Both the position numbers and the translations under genes were made by a program. This document shows, one piece after another, positions 24,938-31,115 of a DNA stretch of 60,597 bases. Numbering within the stretch: the stretch's first letter is position 1; each line of letters starts with the position of its first letter. This stretch comes from Candidatus Methanomethylophilaceae archaeon. Its GTDB lineage: Archaea; Thermoplasmatota; Thermoplasmata; Methanomassiliicoccales; Methanomethylophilaceae. The stretch covers positions 1-60,597 of the forward strand of contig CALUOK010000014.1 in assembly GCA_944322255.1 (NCBI GenBank). The letters are read 5' to 3'. The notes under the pieces were generated by a model, which was not told the origin of the DNA, ran no database searches, and saw only the letters and a list, made by a program, of their open reading frames with translations.

Positions 24938-25843
24938 ATGACACTCTACGACAGCATCACCGAGACCATCGGGGAGACGCCCCTCGTGCGCCTGAACAGG
25001 ATGTGCCCTCCCGGCACCCACGTGTACGTGAAGATCGAGAGGGGCAACCCGGCCGGGTCCATCAAGGACCGCGCCGCGCTCTCCATGATCGAGGATGCGG
25101 TCGCCCGCGGAGCCCTCGAGGAGGGCGGGACTATCATCGAGCCCACCTCCGGCAACACCGGCATCGCCATCGCCATGATCGCGGCCGCCCGCGGATACAG
25201 GGCGGTCATCGTCATGCCCGACACCATGTCCAAGGAGCGCATCTCGCTCATGAGGGCCTACGGCGCGGAGGTCGTGCTCTCCCCCGGAGCCGAGGGCATG
25301 GCCGGGGCCGTGAGGATGGCTGAGAGCATCAGGGACGAGCGCGGCGGGTTCATCGCCGGGCAGTTCGACAACCCCGCCAACACCGCCGCCCACAGGACCG
25401 GCACCGGGAAGGAGATCCTCAGGGACCTTCCCGACGTGGACTTCATCTACGCCGGCATAGGCACCGGCGGCACCGCCTCCGGGATCGGGCTGGCCTGCAG
25501 GGACGCGGGTTCCAAGGCGAAGGTCATCGGGATCGAGCCCGCCGAGAGCCCCCTCATCACCCAGGGACATGCGGGTGCACACAACATCCAGGGGATCGGG
25601 TCCAACTTCGTCCCGGGCAACTACATGCCCGAGGCCGTGGACTCGGTTGAGACCGTGGCCACAGACGACGCCGTCGCCACGGCGGTGGATCTTGCCAGGA
25701 GGGAGGGCATCTTCGCGGGGATCTCCTCGGGGGCCAACGTCTTCGCCGCCATAAGGAAGGTCAGGGAGGACCCCTCCGCCAAGGTGGTGGCCATCCTGCC
25801 GGACGGCGGCGAGAAGTACATGAGCCTGGGGATCTACGATTAA
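24938..25843 (+). CDS. cysK: Cysteine synthase (O-acetylserine sulfhydrylase family, PLP-dependent)
   Basis: 301 residues. The PLP lysine is in GSIKDRAALSMIEDA, and the substrate loop PTSGNTGIAIAMIAA and the phosphate-binding GIGTGGTASG are canonical. The length is exactly that of CysK/CysM. It makes cysteine from sulfide and O-acetylserine (or O-phosphoserine) in the cytoplasm. Together with the siroheme reductase gene to the left it would complete assimilation from sulfite. The ATG at 24938 is preferred to the in-frame TTG at 24923 because of the promoter spacing. It is divergent from the Cas4-like gene. Confidence 0.97.
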   Translation: MTLYDSITETIGETPLVRLNRMCPPGTHVYVKIERGNPAGSIKDRAALSMIEDAVARGALEEGGTIIEPTSGNTGIAIAMIAAARGYRAVIVMPDTMSKERISLMRAYGAEVVLSPGAEGMAGAVRMAESIRDERGGFIAGQFDNPANTAAHRTGTGKEILRDLPDVDFIYAGIGTGGTASGIGLACRDAGSKAKVIGIEPAESPLITQGHAGAHNIQGIGSNFVPGNYMPEAVDSVETVATDDAVATAVDLARREGIFAGISSGANVFAAIRKVREDPSAKVVAILPDGGEKYMSLGIYD

Positions 25844-25852
25844 ATCTGATGA

Positions 25853-25893
25853 GCGGCCCGGGCCGTCGCGGTTGAGACCACATCCCGGGCCGC
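25853..25893 (+). terminator. GC-rich hairpin after cysK
   Basis: Perfect 10-bp arms (gcggcccggg at 25853-25862 and its complement at 25884-25893) with a 21-base loop, ten bases after the cysK stop. There is no T-run directly after it, so termination is likely but not certain. Confidence 0.5.
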
Positions 25894-25920
25894 ATACTCA
25901 TCATCAGTCATGGCATTCTG

Positions 25921-25965
25921 ATGTGTAACACATATATTTTTATATGTGTGATTTTTGACAAAAAT
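25921..25965. promoter_or_regulatory. AT-rich region with nested inverted repeats upstream of an ATPase gene
   Basis: Three dyads are packed together: atgtgt-a-acacat (25921-25933), acacatata-tttt-tatatgtgt (25928-25949) and atttttg-a-caaaaat (25951-25965). The whole stretch 25914-26050 is far richer in A/T than its surroundings. It leads into the AAA/DUF4143 gene at 26057 and probably holds its promoter and an operator. Confidence 0.5.
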
Positions 25966-26056
25966 AATATACTAAATTTGTGAAAAATTTCCAATTGATT
26001 CATGTTATTTCTGTGAGATAATCACATCTATATACATATCCGACAATCTGCCAACC

Positions 26057-27382
26057 ATGTGGCGCAAGATAATGGATGACCTGGTATCGTGGAAGAACAA
26101 CCCCGACAGGAAACCCCTCGTCATCCGCGGCGTACGCCAGTGCGGCAAGACGACGATCCTGAAACGCTTCGGCGAGGAGAGATACAGGAACTGCGTATAC
26201 GTCAATCTGGAGAAACAACCCGCGTTCTGCGCCGTGTTCGAGAAGGATCACGACGTCCAACGCATAGTGTCCGACATCTCGGCCCTGAGCAGGACGAAAA
26301 TCGAGAAAGAGGATACGCTGCTGATCCTCGACGAGATACAGTCGTGCCCGCGCGCGCTGGCCTCGCTGAAGTACTTCCAGGAGGACGGGAAGGGATATCA
26401 TGTCGCCTGTGCTGGTTCCCTGCTCGGGATCGTACTGGCTAGGTCGAGCTCGAAACCCGTTGGGAAGACGGAGGATCTGACGATGTACCCGATGGACTTC
26501 CATGAGTGGATGATCGCGAACGGGGAGGACCTGCTATGGGAGGCGGTCTCCGAGAACCCCGGAACCCTGGATGCGGCCCTCGCGGACCGTCTGGAGAGGC
26601 TGTACAGAGAGTACCTGTTCGTAGGAGGGATGCCGGAGGCGGTAAAGTCATGGGTCACCACCCATGACGAGGAGGAGGTGTCCAAGGCCCACGACGGGAT
26701 CCTGAACTGGTACAGCGCGGACATGCTGGGGCATGCCCCGAACGATGATTCCGACAAAATCTTCCAGGTGTGGACATCCATCCCGTCGCAGCTGTTCACA
26801 GAGACGGGGAACTTCATATTCAGCCATGTGCGCAAGGGTGGAAGGGCTCGTGAGCTGGAGGGGGCCCTGCAATGGCTCGTGGATGCGGGCCTGGTCCACA
26901 AGGTGTACAAAGTGGAGACCCCCAAGGTCCCGATGAAGCAGCAGATGGACCTCATATCCTTCAAGGCGTACCTGTGCGACGTCGGCCTCCTGGGCAGGAT
27001 GATGAACCTGACACTGGACGCCTATCTGTACCCGGAGCTGGGCCTTCTGTCCGATGACTACAGGGGCGGGCTGACCGAGAACTTCGTCCTCAACGAGATC
27101 ATCCATCTGTTCGGGGAGGACGTCTGCTTCTGGAGGTCTGGGCGCGAAGAGCTGGATTTCCTGATACAGCACAGATCCCGCATAGTTCCGGTCGAGGTCA
27201 AATCCGGAAGGAAGGTCCGCGCATCCAGTCTCGGGAAGTACATCAACGAATACGACCCGGTCGCCGCGGCCGTCGTGTCCATGAATCCTCCCAGGATCGC
27301 CAGGGTGATGCATGTCCCGCTGTACATGATATGGTCGATGAGGAAGCTGCTGAACGATCGCATCGATGAGGTCACTGGCTGA
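26057..27382 (+). CDS. AAA ATPase with DUF4143 domain (AAA_14 family)
   Basis: 441 residues. Walker A GVRQCGKTT is at 25-33, Walker B LLILDEIQ at 88-95, and the sensor segment is ACAGSLLGIVLA. The C-terminal DUF4143 half carries WRSGREELDFLIQHRSR and VPVEVKSG, a PD-(D/E)XK-like core with E, D and ExK in place. These proteins are common, patchily distributed and often in mobile or variable regions of gut archaea and bacteria. Their biochemical role is not established. The AT-rich upstream region with inverted repeats fits horizontal acquisition. The 3' end overlaps the convergent radical SAM gene by 11 bases. Confidence 0.9.
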   Translation: MWRKIMDDLVSWKNNPDRKPLVIRGVRQCGKTTILKRFGEERYRNCVYVNLEKQPAFCAVFEKDHDVQRIVSDISALSRTKIEKEDTLLILDEIQSCPRALASLKYFQEDGKGYHVACAGSLLGIVLARSSSKPVGKTEDLTMYPMDFHEWMIANGEDLLWEAVSENPGTLDAALADRLERLYREYLFVGGMPEAVKSWVTTHDEEEVSKAHDGILNWYSADMLGHAPNDDSDKIFQVWTSIPSQLFTETGNFIFSHVRKGGRARELEGALQWLVDAGLVHKVYKVETPKVPMKQQMDLISFKAYLCDVGLLGRMMNLTLDAYLYPELGLLSDDYRGGLTENFVLNEIIHLFGEDVCFWRSGREELDFLIQHRSRIVPVEVKSGRKVRASSLGKYINEYDPVAAAVVSMNPPRIARVMHVPLYMIWSMRKLLNDRIDEVTG

Positions 27383-28505
27383 CGACCTTCGGGTTCACCA
27401 GCTTCCCCACGATGGCGTCCCTGACGAACGGGTTCAGGCCGGACACGTCCCCGTCCCCGTCCAGGACCTCCTGGACGCAGGCGGAGATGTGACCGAACAC
27501 CTCCCTGAATATCCTGCAGGAGTCGTTGCCGTTGTCCTCCAGGCACCCCTCGTGGTAGGCGTCCATGCTGCAGCCCCCGTTGCAGTATCTGAAAATGGGG
27601 CACGGGGCGCACTTCTCGCGCCTCTTTATGGAACCGACCAGGATCCTCCTGAACCCCTCGGACTGGAACAGCTCCTGGATGGAGGACACCTCGTTCACGT
27701 TGCCCATGTAGAACTCCTGGGGGCAGGCCTTGGCGCACGGATAGACGGAGCCGTCCGGGTTGACGCACATCCACTTTGTGAGGCAGGACGTGTGGGCGCA
27801 GTCCGACGGAGTGGGGTCGCCCAGGTAGTTGAGTACGTAGAGGTAGTGGGGGATCAGCGGCACGTTGGCCTGGGAGTCGTGGAACCAGGCGTCGAAGGCC
27901 TCGATGCTCCCCTTTATGAACTCGTCCGCGTCGGGCACGGTGCCGTTGCACTTCGCGCATCCCGCCGGAATCACGGGCGACAGGGACAGGTTGGTGCCGT
28001 CCCTCTTGAAGAACTCGTACAGCTCCCTCTGCTTCAGCGCCGTCTCCGCCGATATGGTGGCGGACACGGAGTACTTGTTCTCCTTGGCGGACAGGATGCC
28101 CAGGGCTTTCGAGGGGTCGCCCTCCCTGAGCACGCCGTTGTACGGGCCCTCGTAGGACACTCCCACATTGATCTGCTTCTCGCGGCAGTAGGCCATGAAG
28201 CGCCTGTTGATCAGGGTCCCGTTGGTCTGGACGGTGTTCCCGCAGCGTCCGTTGTTCTTCCCGAAGTATCTCTCCTGGAGCTCCACCGCGGTCTTGTAGA
28301 ACGACATGGGCAGCGTGAGGGGCTCCCCTCCGTGCCAGATGAACCATGCGGCCTCGTACTCCTCTGAGACGAGTTTGAAAAGACGGTCGAGGGTGTCAGG
28401 GGACATCTCGCCCCTGACCCTCTCGTCAGGTGTGTGGTAGCAGTGCCTGCAACCGGTGTTGCAGTACAGCGTCGGCTTCACGACTACCGACAGATATGGC
28501 CTCAT
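27372..28505 (-). CDS. Radical SAM/SPASM peptide-modifying enzyme
   Basis: 377 residues. The radical SAM cluster motif CNTGCRHC (Cys15, Cys19, Cys22) opens the protein, followed by WHGGEPL. The C-terminal third is a SPASM/twitch region rich in cysteines: CAHTSCLTKWMC, YPCAKACPQEF, CAPCPIFRYCNGGC and GCLEDNGNDSC. It would hold two auxiliary Fe-S clusters. The architecture matches anaerobic sulfatase-maturing enzymes and the sactipeptide/ranthipeptide/AnSME-like maturases that install thioether or other crosslinks on peptides. No sulfatase is in the window, but a Cys-rich peptide gene sits 15 bases upstream on the same strand. The likely substrate is therefore that peptide (inference from position and composition). 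Confidence 0.92.
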   Translation of the reverse strand: MRPYLSVVVKPTLYCNTGCRHCYHTPDERVRGEMSPDTLDRLFKLVSEEYEAAWFIWHGGEPLTLPMSFYKTAVELQERYFGKNNGRCGNTVQTNGTLINRRFMAYCREKQINVGVSYEGPYNGVLREGDPSKALGILSAKENKYSVSATISAETALKQRELYEFFKRDGTNLSLSPVIPAGCAKCNGTVPDADEFIKGSIEAFDAWFHDSQANVPLIPHYLYVLNYLGDPTPSDCAHTSCLTKWMCVNPDGSVYPCAKACPQEFYMGNVNEVSSIQELFQSEGFRRILVGSIKRREKCAPCPIFRYCNGGCSMDAYHEGCLEDNGNDSCRIFREVFGHISACVQEVLDGDGDVSGLNPFVRDAIVGKLVNPKVVSQ

Positions 28506-28520
28506 GAGCCGATGCCCGGA

Positions 28521-28817
28521 TCAGAACGGCCAGTAGGTCCAGACACCGTTGAAACCGTTGGTGGCGTAGCAGCAGCAGATGACGCAGACGACGACACCGC
28601 CGACGAGGCATCCGTACCAGCCGGGCGTGGAGCAGCAGCCCTTGTCGTTGCAGCAGCAGTAGCCGCAGTGAGAGGCACCCTCGTGGTCGCCCTTGTCGTA
28701 GCGCTCGTTGTGGTCCGTCTCGGGGAGCCCCTCCATGGCGAACGCGATGAACGCGGACGGGGACTGGCTCTCGTACAGTGCTGTCAATTTGTCTACGGAT
28801 TCCGACTCGTACGACAT
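28521..28817 (-). CDS. Candidate RiPP precursor: 98-residue peptide with Cys-rich C-terminal core
   Basis: Residues 1-50 contain no Cys and are polar and acidic, as in a leader peptide. Residues 51-83 contain all 11 cysteines, at 51, 54, 55, 56, 61, 62, 70, 78, 81, 82 and 83. They are mixed with Gly and a hydrophobic stretch (CLVGGVVVCVICCC), ending with an aromatic tail VWTYWPF. A good GGTGA site lies seven bases upstream of the ATG. The radical SAM/SPASM gene follows after 15 bases. The reading is a precursor whose core is crosslinked by that enzyme. The alternative is a small Cys-rich membrane protein, since the hydrophobic segment could span a bilayer. No family is recognised. Confidence 0.8.
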   Translation of the reverse strand: MSYESESVDKLTALYESQSPSAFIAFAMEGLPETDHNERYDKGDHEGASHCGYCCCNDKGCCSTPGWYGCLVGGVVVCVICCCYATNGFNGVWTYWPF

Positions 28818-28824
28818 GGGATAC

Positions 28825-28880
28825 TCACCTACCGACGCTGAATTCGGTACAGTCTAGGCGTACTTTGTGCGCGTATTTAA
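28825..28880 (-). promoter_or_regulatory. Promoter and ribosome-binding site of the Cys-rich peptide operon
   Basis: A TATA-like box (minus strand TTAAATACGC, 28871-28880) lies about 60 bases before the ATG, and GGTGA (28825-28829) lies seven bases before it. This implies a short leader of about 30 bases and strong translation of the peptide relative to the enzyme, whose ATG has no clear site. Confidence 0.55.
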
Positions 28881-29120
28881 TCGTTAGGTTGTGTCCAGAC
28901 TATGCCAGACATCCGGAAAGGGGCTGTTCCGGGGGTTGCGGGCTGGAAGACGCCTCCATCCGTCAGGAGATGCCCCATGGCCGGGGAAAACCATGAGAAT
29001 AAATGAGATTACGGAGCGGTTCCGGACAGGACCCAGACGTCGCGGACGATGCCGGACGGGAAGAATCGGAAGGGTAAGTGGTTGGTCCCCCGGGACGGAA
29101 GGCCGCCCCGGAGGGTTGGA
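28881..29120. other. Intergenic region, no gene seen
   Basis: It holds the 3' flank of the MscS gene and the upstream flank of the Cys-rich peptide gene. A GC-rich partial dyad near 29087-29112 (cccccgggac paired loosely with gccccgg) may terminate the MscS transcript. No ORF or RNA gene is supported. Confidence 0.4.
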
Positions 29121-30158
29121 TCAGTTGTTCTGCTCCTCGATGTCCTTGGACTCCTCGGCCTGCTTGTCGACGAACCTCCTGGCCGCCCACTCCTGGTAGG
29201 CGGACATGGAGTCCTTGTCGAACTCCACGGGCTGGTTGACGACGACCTGCGGGAACGGGATGTTGATGCCGTACTCGTCGAACAGCAGCTTGAGCTCCCT
29301 GTTCATGGCCCTGGACACGGGGAAGTAGTCCTCCTCCTTGCAGTTGGACATGAACAGCAGGTCCACGCTGCTGGGCCCGAGGGCGGTGACACCCTTGTAG
29401 AAGGGTCCCTCCACGATCTGGGGGATCGAGGCCTTGATCCTGTCGATGTTGTCGCGGATGATCAGCTCCACCTTGGGCAGGTTCTCGCCGTACTCGATGG
29501 AGATGGTGGTGGACACCACGGACAGGTGCTGGGTCTGGTTGATGACCGTCGTGATCTCGCTGTTGTTGATGATCTTGGTGTTGCCTCCGGAGTCCACCAC
29601 CCTGGTGGAGCGGATGCCGATCTCCTCGACAGTCCCCCTCCATCCGTCGATGACGACGATGTCGCCCACCTGGTACTCACCCTCGAAGATGGTGAAGAGA
29701 CCGGCGATGATGTCGGCGATGAGGCTCTGGGCTCCCAGACCTATGACCAGGGACAGGATGCCTGCGCTGGCAACCAGCGTGGCGGTGTCCACGCCGGCCG
29801 CGGACAGCACGGCCAGGACGGCGATGATGGCCACAGCGTACTTGATGAAGCTGTTCAGCAGCTTGGACGCGGTGATGCCCTTCTTGGTCCCGGAGAGGGC
29901 CTTGGTCAGGATGAACTGGCAGACCTTCCCGATCACGTAGATTATGAACACGACCTTGACGCAGTCGATGAACGCGGGAATCATCTGGTAGGCCTTGTCG
30001 ATCCCGCCGATCCCGGTGGGGGAGGAGTTGAAGATGGAGTCCTCCCCGTAGATACTGTCGGAGAACGCTATGGAGGCAACCGTGACCACGAACATGACCG
30101 CGAGGATCACGTACCATGCGAGCCTGTAGGCGTCCTTCTCGTCTTTGATTTCGCTCAT
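29121..30158 (-). CDS. Mechanosensitive channel, MscS family
   Basis: 345 residues. The pore helix and adjoining beta domain read ASAGILSLVIGLGAQSLIADIIAGLFTIFEGEYQVGD, the diagnostic MscS TM3 region, followed by GTVEEIGIRSTRV. Three further hydrophobic helices precede it. It opens under membrane tension to release solutes during osmotic downshock. The ATG at 30158 is chosen over an upstream in-frame ATG (30191) because AGAGGAA lies just before it and the extra residues would overlap the upstream gene. It follows the ACG-start gene by 20 bases on the same strand, so they form one operon. Confidence 0.95.
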   Translation of the reverse strand: MSEIKDEKDAYRLAWYVILAVMFVVTVASIAFSDSIYGEDSIFNSSPTGIGGIDKAYQMIPAFIDCVKVVFIIYVIGKVCQFILTKALSGTKKGITASKLLNSFIKYAVAIIAVLAVLSAAGVDTATLVASAGILSLVIGLGAQSLIADIIAGLFTIFEGEYQVGDIVVIDGWRGTVEEIGIRSTRVVDSGGNTKIINNSEITTVINQTQHLSVVSTTISIEYGENLPKVELIIRDNIDRIKASIPQIVEGPFYKGVTALGPSSVDLLFMSNCKEEDYFPVSRAMNRELKLLFDEYGINIPFPQVVVNQPVEFDKDSMSAYQEWAARRFVDKQAEESKDIEEQNN

Positions 30159-30178
30159 TGTATTCCTCTGTGGTATGC

Positions 30179-31054
30179 TCAGATGTCGCACTGGCCGTTG
30201 TAGAGGATCGTCTCCTCACCGTCCTCCATGCAGGTTATCTGGAGGACCGCCAGGTCGCCTGTGAGGCCGGCATCCATGACGTGCATGGCGTACTGGCCGG
30301 ACCCGGTGATCGACACGGACGAGCTGATGCCCTGCATGTCGGTCAGGGTGGCGGTGACGTCCGTCCAGATGCCGTCGGCGTTCTCGATGTCCACCTCGAA
30401 GTGGAACAGGTCGTCCTCGGGGCAGGTGCACTCGTAGGACACGAGCAGGAAGTGGGGCTCGGTCTGGCGCTCGGTGGTGACCGTCTCCGTCGCAAGGATC
30501 TCCCCGTCAGCTGTAAGCGTGAGGGTGTACTCCATGTCCGGCTTGAGGTTCTCCTCCTTGTACGAGAAGGTGTCGGACTGGAACGTCTGGGTCCTCTCCG
30601 TGAAGCGGTTCGACAGGGACACACTGTATCCTAGGTCGGGGTCGTAGTCCTCCAGCTCCACCGTGTAGCGCACGGTGGTGTCGGTGGCGTCCACGGTCAC
30701 GAACGTTCCGGTGACCGTCAGGTCGTCGGAGCCGTCGTCGAATATTCCGTCGAAGACAGGTCCGAAGACGGGCCCGTACACGGGGGCGAAGATCGAAATG
30801 GCGGGGATGACCGCCAGCACCACGACCGCCGCGACGGCGACCGCCGACGCCATGGCCGCGCTGGACTCGGGGCCCCTGCGCTTCTTCCTCTCCTTCTCGG
30901 ACTTGGATGCGGGCGCATCGGTTCCGAACTCCTGGTACTCCTGGGTCTCCTTGGCCTGATGGGTCTCCTCGTAGGTGGGGTTCTCCCCGTACGTGGGGTT
31001 CTCCTCGGGGACGTCCAGGTTGGAGTAGTGGATCCTGTTGACCTCGTCTGCCGT
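30179..31054 (-). CDS. Single-span membrane protein with extracellular beta-sandwich domain, probable ACG start
   Basis: 291 residues if translation begins at ACG 31054. An ideal AGGAGGG (31062-31068) is seven bases upstream of that codon, and a TAG stop (31067-31069) overlaps it, so no ATG, GTG or TTG is available at the proper distance. The first in-frame ATG is 67 codons later (30853) and lacks a ribosome-binding site. The N-terminal 66 residues look genuinely coding: a direct repeat ENPTYGENPTYEE, then a basic stop-transfer KSEKERKKRRG. A transmembrane segment (AVAVAAVVVLAVIPAISI) and an Ig/Fn3-like domain (YTVELEDYDPDLGYSVSL) follow. It lies directly after the giant surface protein gene and may help anchor it. 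Confidence 0.72.
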   Translation of the reverse strand, partial: TADEVNRIHYSNLDVPEENPTYGENPTYEETHQAKETQEYQEFGTDAPASKSEKERKKRRGPESSAAMASAVAVAAVVVLAVIPAISIFAPVYGPVFGPVFDGIFDDGSDDLTVTGTFVTVDATDTTVRYTVELEDYDPDLGYSVSLSNRFTERTQTFQSDTFSYKEENLKPDMEYTLTLTADGEILATETVTTERQTEPHFLLVSYECTCPEDDLFHFEVDIENADGIWTDVTATLTDMQGISSSVSITGSGQYAMHVMDAGLTGDLAVLQITCMEDGEETILYNGQCDI

Positions 31055-31081
31055 TGCCGTTCCCTCCTAATATGTAATAGC

Positions 31082-31106
31082 GACGGGTGTGCATGGCACA
31101 CCCGTC
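31082..31106 (-). terminator. Perfect 11-bp hairpin after the giant gene
   Basis: The arms 31082-31092 (gacgggtgtgc) and 31096-31106 enclose a three-base loop, ten bases past the giant gene's stop codon. No T-run follows on the minus strand. It may stabilise the 16.5-kb transcript's 3' end or reduce read-through into the next gene. Confidence 0.6.
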
Positions 31107-31115
31107 TTAAAGTTT

